DNA from: a bacterium
GTDB lineage: Bacteria; Cyanobacteriota; Sericytochromatia; S15B-MN24; UBA4093
Direction of reading: 5' to 3'
Length of the DNA stretch: 64,000 nucleotides
Assembly (NCBI GenBank): GCA_017744355.1
Contig: JAGIBK010000004.1
Location: forward strand, 357,905-421,904
Shown: piece by piece, positions 1 to 8,206 of the stretch
Position numbering within the stretch: the first letter of the stretch is position 1
Layout of the letters: every line of letters begins with the position of its first letter
Made by a program: the position numbers and the translations under genes
Notes under the pieces: generated by a model
Told to the model about the DNA's origin: nothing
The model's database searches: none
Seen by the model: the letters and a program-made list of their open reading frames with translations, nothing else

Positions 1-493
1 GGGCCGTGCCCAGGAAGGGGATGGGGATGAGGCTGCCGATCATCCCGCCGACGGTGGTGGCGGCGGCGCCGATGCCCGTGTAGGCGGCAGTGTCGGCGAC
101 GAAGTTGCCGGCGGCCTGCATCGGCTTGACCTTGCCGGTCATCAGTTCATAGAGGTTGCTGACGCCCGAGAGCAGGGCCGAGATGGCGAAGTTGGACTTG
201 AGGGCGCCGACGAAGCTCTTGAAACCACCGGTGACGGTGCCCCAGACACGGCTGCCGACGCCGCTCGAGAAGGACATGCCACCCGCGGCGTTGGCGACGG
301 TGCTGGCGCCGACGGCTTCCATCCGAGCGCCTTCCATCACGTTCCGGGCGATCTTGAGCTGGTCGAAGCTCTTGACCACGGGGGCCGCCATCCGCATGCC
401 GGCCATGTTGTCGGTGTTGGCCGAGGGCAGGAAAGTGCGGGCCTTGGCAGCCATCGTGCTGGTCAGGTTCGGGTTGTTGCTCTGAATCGCCAT
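1..493 (-). CDS. Hypothetical glycine-rich membrane-associated protein, C-terminus missing
   Basis: Reading from ATG at 493 the frame stays open to the window edge, giving at least 164 residues, so the gene is truncated by the window. AAGGAGG lies just upstream of the ATG and supports the start. The protein opens with a polar stretch (MAIQSNNPNLTSTMAAKART) and becomes rich in Gly, Ala and Val. Near the edge it has a hydrophobic segment (GAAATTVGGMIGSLIPIPFLG) that could be a membrane hairpin. I recognise no family and assign no function. Confidence 0.6.
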   Translation of the reverse strand, partial: MAIQSNNPNLTSTMAAKARTFLPSANTDNMAGMRMAAPVVKSFDQLKIARNVMEGARMEAVGASTVANAAGGMSFSSGVGSRVWGTVTGGFKSFVGALKSNFAISALLSGVSNLYELMTGKVKPMQAAGNFVADTAAYTGIGAAATTVGGMIGSLIPIPFLGTA

Positions 494-504
494 CGGGGGC
501 CTCC

Positions 505-519
505 TTGGTCAGTGACCAA
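505..519. repeat. Perfect palindrome next to the ribosome binding site
   Basis: TTGGTCAGTGACCAA is a 15-bp palindrome with a single central base. On the minus strand it directly precedes the AAGGAGG of the truncated gene that starts at 493. It could be an operator, or a leader hairpin that affects ribosome access. No regulator is encoded beside it. Confidence 0.45.
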
Positions 520-664
520 CCACAGGGTGGATTTCCTTCACACCCCTCTTATCGGGGAGCTGCGACCGCAATCGGTAAAGAAGAGCCTAAGACATGCGTA
601 AGTTGGGCCTAAGGTTTTAAATCCAGATCAAATCCGCGTTCCGAATCGGCGCTCGCGACGTTGC

Positions 665-694
665 TTGACACTCCGTTTCGAATTCCGGTATCAT
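665..694 (+). promoter_or_regulatory. Sigma70-type promoter of tRNA-Gln
   Basis: TTGACA (665-670) and TATCAT (689-694) are separated by 18 bp. They lie just upstream of the tRNA at 711, so transcription would start at or a few bases before the mature 5' end. Confidence 0.7.
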
Positions 695-710
695 CAGCGT
701 CACGAGCCGT

Positions 711-782
711 TGGGGAGTAGCCAAGTGGTAAGGCATCGCTCTTTGGAAGCGACTACCGTAGGTTCGATTCCTACCTCCCCAG
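711..782 (+). tRNA. tRNA-Gln (anticodon UUG)
   Basis: The 72-nt sequence folds as a cloverleaf. The acceptor stem TGGGGAG pairs with CTCCCCA, the anticodon stem TCGCT/AGCGA closes the loop CTTTGGA with anticodon TTG, and the T-arm contains GGTTCGATTCC. The CCA end is not encoded. A promoter lies directly upstream and an intrinsic terminator directly downstream, so this is a single-gene transcription unit. Confidence 0.95.
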
Positions 783-786
783 CCTC

Positions 787-828
787 AAAACAAACCCCCG
801 AGCCGAAATCGGCTCGGGGGTTTGTTTT
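787..828 (+). terminator. Intrinsic terminator of tRNA-Gln
   Basis: A 16-bp perfect stem (791-806 with 809-824) is flanked by A-rich sequence on the left and TTTG/TTTT on the right. It may terminate both the tRNA on the plus strand and the deaminase gene that converges from the minus strand. Confidence 0.85.
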
Positions 829-844
829 GGAAGAAACGCACGAC

Positions 845-1228
845 TCAGCGGGCGTACTTATTAGGCAGCAAAGCGGCGATGGAAACGAGCTCTGGCCCAA
901 GTTCTCCCGGTACGATCACCCGCGCATCAGGGGCATAATCCGAAATCAACTCGCGGCACATGCCGCACGGTGCGACCACATCGCCTGCGCAGTTGACCGC
1001 AACGATGGCCTCAATCTCGGTATCACCCTCGGCTGCGCCCATGCCGAGCGCCACTGCCTCCGCACAGACCGCGATGCGACCGACGAAGGCCTCGAGGTGC
1101 ACCGCCTGGAAGACGCGCCCCGAGCGCGTACGCAATGCACAGCCGACCTGATGCCAATCTGGCTTTTGTCGCCGGCCAATGATGTCCCGCGCTGCAGCTA
1201 CCAGCTCCTGGTCCAATGAAGTCATCAT
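845..1228 (-). CDS. Cytidine deaminase-family protein
   Basis: This is a zinc-dependent deaminase of the cytidine/blasticidin-S deaminase fold, probably acting on free cytidine or deoxycytidine in pyrimidine salvage. The zinc-binding motifs are visible as CAEAVALG in the middle and PCGMC about 30 residues later. The end (LLPNKYAR) resembles small CDA and BSD proteins, and the length of about 127 residues fits the family. An in-frame ATG lies 24 nt upstream at 1252, but GAGGAAA sits 7-8 nt before the ATG at 1228, so I prefer that start. The gene is monocistronic and shares the terminator region of tRNA-Gln. The exact substrate cannot be read from sequence. Confidence 0.88.
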   Translation of the reverse strand: MMTSLDQELVAAARDIIGRRQKPDWHQVGCALRTRSGRVFQAVHLEAFVGRIAVCAEAVALGMGAAEGDTEIEAIVAVNCAGDVVAPCGMCRELISDYAPDARVIVPGELGPELVSIAALLPNKYAR

Positions 1229-1397
1229 CACAATTTCCTCTTCTTCGAGCATGCGCCATTCCGTCCTTTGGATGAGCGCGCGTACGGCTCAACAAAGCAA
1301 GCATCAAGCCGGGAGTATCGCCACTTTGTAGTGATGGAGTCAAGAACCGGTCCCCAGGCATAAGGGCACGCCTCTGGCGCCCGCGTCGCCTTACCCG

Positions 1398-1949
1398 TCA
1401 GGCTTCACCCTCTTCTTCCATATTCGAGCGCTGGGCGAGCAGGTCGCGCATCTCCGAGGCGTGTAGCTCGGTCTCCTGGAGGATCACCTCCAGGATCCGG
1501 CGGGTGGTGGGGTCGTCGAAAGCGAGCTCGCGGATCAAGGCGGTGTAGGCCTTGATCTGCTCCCGCTCGATCACGAGGTCCTCCCGGATCATGCCGGCCA
1601 GGGTGGGCGCTTCCTCCGCGTGGACGTGCTCGCGATCGGCCTGCTCGGCGATCTCGGTCGGCTTGAAGACCGGGACGCCCCCCAGTTGCTGGATCCTACT
1701 GGCGAGCATGTCCGCGTGGCGCTCCTCGGCCGCCGCATGCTCGAGGAATTCCTGCTTGACCCCCGGCAAGAGCATGCTGACGGCCATGTAGGCGTGATGC
1801 TTGTACTGGAGGTGCGCCACGAGCTCGGTGCTGCGCAAGAGGTTCAGCTTCTTGACGAGGTCGGCCGTGCTTCCCCGGTATTCGTCCGTGATGGGCCCCA
1901 TCATCATGATCCGGAGCTGCTCCTGCTGCTCCCGCTTCATCTTGGCCAT
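1398..1949 (-). CDS. Ferritin-like di-iron protein
   Basis: This is a four-helix ferritin-like protein of 183 residues. Carboxylate and histidine motifs lie on successive helices: ELVAHLQYKHH, EERHADML, EREQIKAY and ETELHASEM. They match a bacterioferritin/DUF2202-like di-iron centre. Such proteins store iron or detoxify peroxide in the cytosol. The start at 1949 is chosen because a purine-rich AAGGGGGGG lies five bases upstream. The frame continues upstream to 2012, but without a better ribosome site. It is divergent from the metallo-beta-lactamase gene at 2168. I cannot separate bacterioferritin from other ferritin-like subfamilies by eye. Confidence 0.85.
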   Translation of the reverse strand: MAKMKREQQEQLRIMMMGPITDEYRGSTADLVKKLNLLRSTELVAHLQYKHHAYMAVSMLLPGVKQEFLEHAAAEERHADMLASRIQQLGGVPVFKPTEIAEQADREHVHAEEAPTLAGMIREDLVIEREQIKAYTALIRELAFDDPTTRRILEVILQETELHASEMRDLLAQRSNMEEEGEA

Positions 1950-2059
1950 CGGTCCCCCCCTTTCGCGCCCGGCGAATGGCTCGCCTCTCTCTTTTTTCGC
2001 GGAGACAGGCATGGTGTACGCCGCACCATCCGGAAAGACAAGGAGCGACGGAGGTCTCC

Positions 2060-2087
2060 GCGGCGGCCGAAAAAAACCGGCCGCCGC
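2060..2087. repeat. Inverted repeat with an A7 loop in the divergent intergenic region
   Basis: GCGGCGGCC (2060-2068) pairs with GGCCGCCGC (2079-2087) around a loop that includes seven A residues. It lies between the ferritin-like gene and the metallo-beta-lactamase gene. No T-run follows on the plus strand, so it is not a typical terminator. Its role is unknown. Confidence 0.35.
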
Positions 2088-2167
2088 TTCTGCTCAACCT
2101 GCGCTATCATCACCGGAAGCCTGAAGGGGATCGTTCCCAAGCGGGCCGCATGCGCAAGGAGCAACCA

Positions 2168-2995
2168 ATGCCCCCCATCCCCCTCGAAGACAACTTCAAC
2201 GACATCCTCGGCAAGGCGATCCGCGGCCGCAAGCACGACCGCGACGCCCTCGCGGCGCAGGCAGGCCTCGCCCCCGCATCCCTCCTGCGGCTCCTCGACG
2301 GGGAATTCGACGAGCCTGGCGTCAGGCAACTCGCCCCGCTGCTCGATCTAGGGACCGAAACGCTCGTGGCGATCGGGAAAGAGGCGTACCACCCTGGAAT
2401 CGGAGCGCCCGAGGGCTTGCTCGGCTTCAACACGCCCTATGCCGACTTCTTCGTCAACGCTTACCTCGTCTGGGACCCCGCGACGCGCAAGGCGGTGGTC
2501 TTCGACACGGGCAGCGACTTGACGCCCCTCCTCGAGGAGGCCAAGGCGCGCGGGCTCGACATCGTGCTGATCCTGGTGACCCACACCCACCAGGACCACA
2601 TCATGTGCCTCGATGCGCTGATCGAAGCCACCGGGGCCCCGGCCTACGCCTCGGAGCTCGAGCCCGCCAAGGGCGCCGCCACGCTCACGGCAGGCCAGCG
2701 CTTCCAGGTCGGCGGGCTCACGATCGAGGCCCGCAAGACCACGGGCCACTCGCGCGGGGGCACCTCGTACGTGGTCACGGGCCTCGAAAAGCCCTTGGTG
2801 GTCGTGGGCGACGCCCTCTTCGCGGGCTCCATGGGGGGCGGGGTCGTCTCCTACGAGGACGCGCTCGCCAACAACCGGCGCGAGGTCTTCACCCTGCCGG
2901 ACGAAACGATCATCTGTCCCGGTCACGGCCCCCTGACGACCATCGGGCTCGAAAAGCAGCACAACCCCTTCTATCCGGAGTTCAATCCGGCCTGA
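2168..2995 (+). CDS. MBL-fold hydrolase with an N-terminal helix-turn-helix-like domain
   Basis: This 275-residue protein has two parts. Residues about 5-65 look like an XRE/Cro-type helix-turn-helix (DALAAQAGLAPASLLRLLDG). Residues about 85-275 form a metallo-beta-lactamase/glyoxalase II-like hydrolase. Metal ligands are visible as THTHQDH, the GHSRGG histidine, the aspartate in VVGDALFAG and the terminal CPGHGP histidine. AAGGAG precedes the chosen ATG; the frame is open further upstream but lacks a start with a ribosome site. The substrate is unknown; thioester or glutathione-thioester hydrolysis is typical of this group. The HTH-hydrolase arrangement suggests a sensor or DNA-associated role, which is inference. 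Confidence 0.85.
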   Translation: MPPIPLEDNFNDILGKAIRGRKHDRDALAAQAGLAPASLLRLLDGEFDEPGVRQLAPLLDLGTETLVAIGKEAYHPGIGAPEGLLGFNTPYADFFVNAYLVWDPATRKAVVFDTGSDLTPLLEEAKARGLDIVLILVTHTHQDHIMCLDALIEATGAPAYASELEPAKGAATLTAGQRFQVGGLTIEARKTTGHSRGGTSYVVTGLEKPLVVVGDALFAGSMGGGVVSYEDALANNRREVFTLPDETIICPGHGPLTTIGLEKQHNPFYPEFNPA

Positions 2996-3041
2996 TCGGC
3001 GAGCCCCACCCTTCCCCCTCGGGGGCCTCGGGAGGTAACGC

Positions 3042-3935
3042 ATGGCGACCAGTATCGGCTTTGTCGGAGTCGGGCGGATGGGGGCCAACATGGCGCGCCG
3101 CCTCAAGGATTGCGGGTATGCGATCGCGGCGGTCCACGACCTCCACCATGACGCCGTCCGGGCCCTGGCCGCCGAGCTCGGGGCCAAGGCCTGCGAGCGG
3201 CTCGCCGAGGTCACGGCGAACGCCGAGATCGTCTTCACGGTGATCTCCGACGACGACGCCATGCGGGCGATCTTCCTCCAGCCGCAGGACAACCTGCTCA
3301 TCGCCGCCCAGGGACGCCTGTTCATCAACTGCGCGACCCTGACCCCTTCCCTACACCAGGAGATCGAAGCGCACGCGCGCGACGCGGGAGCCAGGACGCT
3401 CGAAGCCTGCCTGGCCTCGAGCATCCCTCAGGCCCGCGAGGGCAAGCTCTACGTCATGTGCGGCGGCGAGCGAGAAGTCTTCGAGCAGGCCCGGCCGATC
3501 CTGGAAAGCCTGAGCACCTCGCTGCGCTACATCGGCGCCACGGGCGAGGCCTCCAAGGTCAAGGCCCTCGTGAACATGGTGATGAACATGAACACCGCGG
3601 CCCTGGCCGAGGGGCTGGGGCTCGGGGATGCGCTCGGGCTCGACCTCACCATGCTGCGCGAGGTCTTTGCGCAAACCGGGGCCAACTCGCGGGTGCTCGA
3701 GACCGACGGCGAGGACATGCAGCAGCGTGAGCACAGCTGCTTCTTCTCGGCGGCCCATGCGGCCAAGGACTCGTGCATCGCCGCCAAGCTCGGCAAGCAA
3801 GTGGGGCTCGACCTCCCGCTCGCCGAGGCGACCCTGAAGCAGTTCCAGCGCATGGTCGAGCTGGGGCTCGGCGAGCTGGACAAGTCCGGCGTCGCCGAGC
3901 TGACGTTCAAGGGGCGAGGAAGCTCAGCGTCCTGA
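3042..3935 (+). CDS. NAD(P)-dependent beta-hydroxyacid dehydrogenase (HIBADH/GarR family)
   Basis: This 297-residue cytosolic oxidoreductase has the N-terminal Rossmann motif GFVGVGRMGANMARRL, a serine-containing substrate-binding strand (INCATLTPSLHQEI) and the family catalytic lysine region (GEASKVKALVNMVMNMN). It ends with the all-helical C-terminal domain typical of 3-hydroxyisobutyrate, tartronate semialdehyde and related dehydrogenases. GGGAGG precedes the ATG. It follows the MBL gene by 46 nt and may be co-transcribed. The substrate is uncertain; a glycerate kinase at 49.9 kb would fit a tartronate semialdehyde reductase role, but the genes are unlinked. Confidence 0.9.
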   Translation: MATSIGFVGVGRMGANMARRLKDCGYAIAAVHDLHHDAVRALAAELGAKACERLAEVTANAEIVFTVISDDDAMRAIFLQPQDNLLIAAQGRLFINCATLTPSLHQEIEAHARDAGARTLEACLASSIPQAREGKLYVMCGGEREVFEQARPILESLSTSLRYIGATGEASKVKALVNMVMNMNTAALAEGLGLGDALGLDLTMLREVFAQTGANSRVLETDGEDMQQREHSCFFSAAHAAKDSCIAAKLGKQVGLDLPLAEATLKQFQRMVELGLGELDKSGVAELTFKGRGSSAS

Positions 3936-4075
3936 GTGCTTCTTGGGCTTGGTCGCGATGCCCTTCTCCTGGATGGACGTCATGCCGCCGGTAGGGCCCA
4001 CCATCTCCGGGCTGCCGCTTTGATCGCGGGAAGCCGCTCGTGTATGGTGGCGGCGCATCGCTTGAGGGGGCGCGA

Positions 4076-4966
4076 ATGGCAGGCTTCGGCTTCGACGACG
4101 TGATCAAGCTGTTTCTGAGCATCGCCGTGCCGGTGATGATGATCAGCATCGGCATCCACCTGGGGCGCGGCGAAGTCATCGCGCTGTGGCGCAGACCCGG
4201 GCTGCTCGGACGATCGATCCTCGCGAGCCTCGTCCTCTGCCCGCTCGTCGCTTACCTGCTGACGGCCTGGCTCAAGGCCCCCTTACCCGTCGCGATCGGG
4301 CTGCTGCTCACCGCCGCCTCCCCCAGCGCGCCGCTCGGCTTCGTCCAGACCTTAAAGGCGCGCGGGGACACGAGCTACGCGGCTGGGATGGTCGCCACCC
4401 TCGCCGTCCTCACGATCGTGAGCATGCCGCTCACCGTCTGGGCCGCCATCGGAACACCCCGCCTCCCGCTCGAGAGCGTCTTTGTCGCCGTGGGCACCAA
4501 AATTCTCCTGCCCCTGGGCGTCGGCAAGGCGCTACGCGCCCTCTTTCCGCAGATCAGCGCCTCGATCGGGCGGTGGGCACCAGCCGTGATCCCACCCTTG
4601 CTCGCACTGGCCATCCTGGCGATTCTCTTCCGGCACCCGGAGCAACTCGCCATCGGATGGCCCACGGCGCTGACCATGCTCTTCGTGGCGCTCGCAAACA
4701 TCGCGATCGGCTACGCCCTGGGAGGCCCCCCGCCCCACCTACGGCTCTCGTTGAGCCTGCTCTGCGGCTTTCGTAACGCGGCCGTCCCCATGATGCTCGT
4801 CGTCCCCTACGTGCCGCAGGCGCTCCTGCCCATCGCCATCTTCGGGGTCCTCTCGGCGTTCCTCTCCTTCGGCTTCGCGACCATCTGGCGCAAGAGGCAT
4901 CCCCAGGCCCTAGGCATCACCCTGCTGCCCGAGAAGACCCGCAAGAAAACGCGCCCTCACCGCTGA
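4076..4966 (+). CDS. BASS-type (bile acid:Na+ symporter-like) membrane transporter
   Basis: The 296-residue protein is almost wholly hydrophobic, with about nine or ten predicted membrane helices. Its SBF/BASS-like features include an early VPVMMISIGIHLGRGE segment and small-residue-rich helices such as AASPSAPLGFVQTLK and FRNAAVPMMLVVPYV. Members carry organic anions or act as secondary exporters. The start at 4076 is preceded by GAGGGGG; an earlier in-frame ATG at 4040 lacks a ribosome site. The end lies 5 nt from the converging formylglycine-generating enzyme gene. The substrate is unknown. Confidence 0.75.
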   Translation: MAGFGFDDVIKLFLSIAVPVMMISIGIHLGRGEVIALWRRPGLLGRSILASLVLCPLVAYLLTAWLKAPLPVAIGLLLTAASPSAPLGFVQTLKARGDTSYAAGMVATLAVLTIVSMPLTVWAAIGTPRLPLESVFVAVGTKILLPLGVGKALRALFPQISASIGRWAPAVIPPLLALAILAILFRHPEQLAIGWPTALTMLFVALANIAIGYALGGPPPHLRLSLSLLCGFRNAAVPMMLVVPYVPQALLPIAIFGVLSAFLSFGFATIWRKRHPQALGITLLPEKTRKKTRPHR

Positions 4967-4971
4967 GGGCC

Positions 4972-5955
4972 TCAGCGACGCGCTGGGGCGCCGGGCCGGA
5001 CGATGCAGCGGAAGCCGATGTGGCTGCTGGCCGAGTCCACCATCTGCGGCGAGCGCGCCGCCGGCCGGTAGCGGAAGCAGTAGTTGGCCGCACAGAGGTG
5101 CGAGCCACCCTTGAGAACCTTGCGCGGGATGCGGATGTGCGGCTGGCAGCGGTCCATGCTGTGGTGCTTGGAGCCGCCGCGCGGGTTCTGCGGGATGCAG
5201 CAGGCCTTGACGGGCTTGTCCGGGTGGCGCTCGGAGAACCAGGTCTCGGTCCACTCCCAGACGTTGCCTGCCATGTCGAACAGACCGTAGCCGTTGGGGG
5301 GAAACATCCCCACCGGGGTGGTCCCCTCGAGGCCGAGGGGGCGATCGTGCTGCCACGGAAACTCGCCCACCCAGAAGTTGGCGAGCATCTTGCCCTCGGG
5401 TCGCAGCTCGTCGCCCCAGATGTAATCGGCCCCCTCGATCCCGCCGCGGGCGGCGCGCTCCCATTCGGCCTCGGTGGGCAGGGCCTTGCCCGCCCATCGC
5501 GCGTAGGCCTCGGCGTCCTCGTAGGCGACGTGCAGCACCGGGTGGGTATCCCCCGCGATCGCGGACCCGGGGCCGAAGGGATGACGCCATGAGGCCCCCG
5601 GCACGTAGGCCCACCAGTTGCGCCAGTCGGCGATGTTCACCTGGCCTGCGGGCTTGCGAAAGACCATCGAGCCTGGCACCAGCAGCTCCGGCTTGGCCCC
5701 CGGGTAGTGAGCCGGGTTGAGGGGGCGCTCGGCGACCGTCACGTAGCCCGTCTCCTCCACGAAGCGCGCGAAGGCGGCGTTGGTCACGGTGGTGGCGTCC
5801 ATCCAGAAGCCGTCCACGTACACCGGCTGAGCGGGAGCCTCCTCGGGGTAGTGGCGATCGGACCCCATCGTGAAAGTACCGGCCGGCACCCAGACCATCC
5901 CGGCGTCGGGAGGATCGCCATGCGAAGGGCGTGAGTTCGGCGTGTTGACCTGCAT
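4972..5955 (-). CDS. Formylglycine-generating enzyme (sulfatase-modifying factor family)
   Basis: This 327-residue protein is a full-length SUMF1/FGE-type enzyme, which oxidises a sulfatase active-site cysteine to formylglycine. The fold's signatures are present: VWVPAGTFTMGS at the start, LPTEAEWERAARGG in the middle, FDMAGNVWEWT, and a C-terminal GGSHLCAANYCFRYRPAARS. Both copper-binding catalytic cysteines of aerobic FGE (Cys288 and Cys293 here) are present, unlike many FGE-like paralogues. CGAGGAGG precedes the start. No sulfatase lies in the window, so its target must be elsewhere. It is divergent from the haem receptor operon. Confidence 0.9.
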   Translation of the reverse strand: MQVNTPNSRPSHGDPPDAGMVWVPAGTFTMGSDRHYPEEAPAQPVYVDGFWMDATTVTNAAFARFVEETGYVTVAERPLNPAHYPGAKPELLVPGSMVFRKPAGQVNIADWRNWWAYVPGASWRHPFGPGSAIAGDTHPVLHVAYEDAEAYARWAGKALPTEAEWERAARGGIEGADYIWGDELRPEGKMLANFWVGEFPWQHDRPLGLEGTTPVGMFPPNGYGLFDMAGNVWEWTETWFSERHPDKPVKACCIPQNPRGGSKHHSMDRCQPHIRIPRKVLKGGSHLCAANYCFRYRPAARSPQMVDSASSHIGFRCIVRPGAPARR

Positions 5956-6109
5956 AGCCCCTCCTCGGGGAATCGCGAAAGATGGCGCGCTCAGGCGCTC
6001 CTGCGCCCGTTCCCATCCATGGGGCAAAGGGGGCGAAAGGGCCTCGTACACACTCGACGAATCGCTTCGCGGGGGCGCACGAAGGCCCTCTTTTATTACT
6101 ATTGCAAAT

Positions 6110-6128
6110 GAGAATGACTTGCATTATC
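6110..6128 (+). promoter_or_regulatory. Fur box upstream of the haem-uptake operon
   Basis: GAGAATGACTTGCATTATC matches the 19-bp Fur consensus at 14 positions by direct comparison. It lies in a locally AT-rich stretch 67 bp before the receptor start. It predicts iron repression of the downstream operon. Confidence 0.75.
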
Positions 6129-6194
6129 ATGAGCGCGCTTGCCCGGTTCGGGCTCACGCCGCCCCTTTCGAGCCCCTTCGGAGATGGACCCACG

Positions 6195-8177
6195 ATGCCC
6201 CGCACACCTGAGACGCACCGCACTGAACGCCTGAACGCGACCATCCGGCACCTGCCCTCGCTCCTCGCGCTCGGGGCCGTGCTTGCGAGCGCCCCCGTCC
6301 TCGCCAAGCCCGCGAGCGCAGCCCCCGAAGACGACGTGCACCGCCTGAACGAGATCGTCGTGACCGGCACCCGCACCGAGCGCCGGGTGGGCGATGCCCC
6401 GGTCGCCACCGAGGTGATCCGCCGGTCCGAGATCGAAGCCTCGGGCGCCCGGACCGCCGCCGAACTCCTGAGCGCCCATGTGGGCCTCGACGTGACCAGC
6501 TCGCAGTTCGGCCAGGGGATCCGCATCCAGGGCCTCGACCCCGAGCACGTCCTGGTCTTCGTGGACGGCAAGCGCGTCAGCGGCCGCAGCAACGGGGTGG
6601 TCGACCTCAGCCGCTTCTCGGCCGCCGAGCTCGAGCGCATCGAGATCGTGCGGGGCGCCTCGTCGGCCCTCTACGGCTCGGAGGCCATGGGCGGGGTCAT
6701 CAACCTCATCACCCGGCAGGCCAAGCAGCCCCTCTCCTTCGAGACCCGCGCCATGTATGGCGGCCTCAACACCGTCGATTTGAGCGGCAACCTGGGCACC
6801 CGTCAGGGCGCCTGGGATCACCTCATCACGACCCGCTTCCAGCGCCGGGACGCCTTCGACCTGCGGCCCGAGACAATCGGCACCACCGGCAACGCGTTCC
6901 AAGAGATCAACCTGGGCGATCGCCTGGACCTGCGCCTCTCGGAGACCCTCTCGCTCAAGGGCCAGCTCAGCTACCTCAACCGCGAGCAGCACGGGGTCGA
7001 CTCCAACGACGCGGGGGCCGTCTTCGACCGCACCACCCGCACCGAGAACTTCTCGGGCTCGCTCGAACCCGAGTGGATCCTGAGCGACACCTCCAAGCTG
7101 CGCGTGACGGGCTACTACAACCTGTTCCGCGACCAGTTCCTGCAGGACCAGCGCAACGCGACCGCCCTCGACCAGTACCAGGAGACCCGCGACCAGCTCT
7201 TCCAGCTCGGCACCCAGCACGAGGCGCTCCTCGGCGATCGCCACCGCCTGACCACCGGCGCAGAGATCGCCTACGAGCAGCTCGACACCGAGCGCCTTGC
7301 GAGCGGCACCGGCAACCGCGTGCGCGGCGCCCTCTACGCCCAGGACGAGTGGACGCTGCTCGACGCCCCGCGCCTGATCCTGGTGCCCGGCCTGCGCGCC
7401 GACCAGGACTCGCGCTACGGCAATACCCTCAACCCCAAGATCTCGGCGCGCCTGGACCCGCTCGACACCCTCACCCTGCGCGCGAGCCACGGCTACGGCT
7501 TCAGGGCCCCCGACTTCAAAGAGCTCGCCATGCGCTTCCAGAACCCCTCGGTGGGCTACGAGGTCGTCGGCAACCCGGCCCTCAAGCCCGAGCACGCGCG
7601 CAGCTACAACGTGGGCCTGGAGTACCGCCCCGCGAGCTGGTCGGCCTTCTCGCTGAACCTGTTCCGCAACGAGCTCACCGACATGATCCAGACCCAGCTC
7701 CAGAGCGCCAACACCGCAGGCAGCCTCTCGCAGCACCTCTACGTCAACATCGCCTCGGCCACGACCCAGGGCGTGGAGGCCTCGTGGCGCCTGCGGCCGC
7801 TAAGCGGCCTGACGCTCGAGCCCGGCTACACCTTCACCGACGCCCAGGACCTCCAGAAAGAGCGCCCCCTCTCGGGCCGCGCCCAGCACCTCGGCAGCCT
7901 GGTCGTCCAGTACCAGCACGATCCGCTGGGCCTGACCGCCTTCAGCCGGGCGACCTTCTCCGGTCGGCGCCCCTTCTATACCGACGGCAACGGCAACGTC
8001 GTCGAGCAAGCCATCTGGACGCCCCAGTACGCGACGCTCGATCTGCGCGTGTCGAAGACCGTCACCTCCCAGGTGAGCCTCTTCGTCCAGGGCCAGAACC
8101 TGCTCGACGCCTGGGACCCGCTCTACTTGCCCCTCCAACCCCGCACCATCCTGGGTGGCGTCTCGGCGCGCTTCTAG
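6195..8177 (+). CDS. hmuR: TonB-dependent outer-membrane receptor, probably for haem (HmuR-like)
   Basis: This 660-residue protein begins with a signal peptide (LALGAVLASAPVLAKPASA). A TonB box-like segment (EIVVTGTRTER) and a plug domain follow, with IRIQGLDPEHVLVFVDGKR and IEIVRGASSALYGSEAMGGVINLIT. The rest is a long beta-barrel ending in the aromatic motif GGVSARF, as expected for BAM insertion. The start at 6195 gives a normal signal peptide; GGAG lies about 11 bases upstream. It heads a seven-gene operon with HmuY, TonB and a haem ABC importer, so haem or a haemoprotein is the likely ligand. A Fur box lies upstream. Confidence 0.92.
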   Translation: MPRTPETHRTERLNATIRHLPSLLALGAVLASAPVLAKPASAAPEDDVHRLNEIVVTGTRTERRVGDAPVATEVIRRSEIEASGARTAAELLSAHVGLDVTSSQFGQGIRIQGLDPEHVLVFVDGKRVSGRSNGVVDLSRFSAAELERIEIVRGASSALYGSEAMGGVINLITRQAKQPLSFETRAMYGGLNTVDLSGNLGTRQGAWDHLITTRFQRRDAFDLRPETIGTTGNAFQEINLGDRLDLRLSETLSLKGQLSYLNREQHGVDSNDAGAVFDRTTRTENFSGSLEPEWILSDTSKLRVTGYYNLFRDQFLQDQRNATALDQYQETRDQLFQLGTQHEALLGDRHRLTTGAEIAYEQLDTERLASGTGNRVRGALYAQDEWTLLDAPRLILVPGLRADQDSRYGNTLNPKISARLDPLDTLTLRASHGYGFRAPDFKELAMRFQNPSVGYEVVGNPALKPEHARSYNVGLEYRPASWSAFSLNLFRNELTDMIQTQLQSANTAGSLSQHLYVNIASATTQGVEASWRLRPLSGLTLEPGYTFTDAQDLQKERPLSGRAQHLGSLVVQYQHDPLGLTAFSRATFSGRRPFYTDGNGNVVEQAIWTPQYATLDLRVSKTVTSQVSLFVQGQNLLDAWDPLYLPLQPRTILGGVSARF

Positions 8178-8206
8178 CGCCCGCCCCCTTTTCTGGAGAC
8201 AGCACG

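Noticed and set aside
2011..2029. ATGGTG/CACCAT inverted repeat between the ferritin-like and MBL genes
   Set aside because: Only six base pairs per arm around a GC-rich loop; not distinguishable from chance in this DNA.
3924..4004. Possible 26-codon minus-strand gene between the dehydrogenase and the BASS transporter
   Set aside because: It overlaps the end of the dehydrogenase gene, GGAG lies directly against the ATG with no spacing, and no family is recognised.
6099..7736. Long open frame opposite the TonB receptor, and similar frames opposite copA (37161-39695) and chrA (28240-29805)
   Set aside because: These are byproducts of high third-position GC; they lack ribosome sites and known domains, while the opposite strand encodes clear families.
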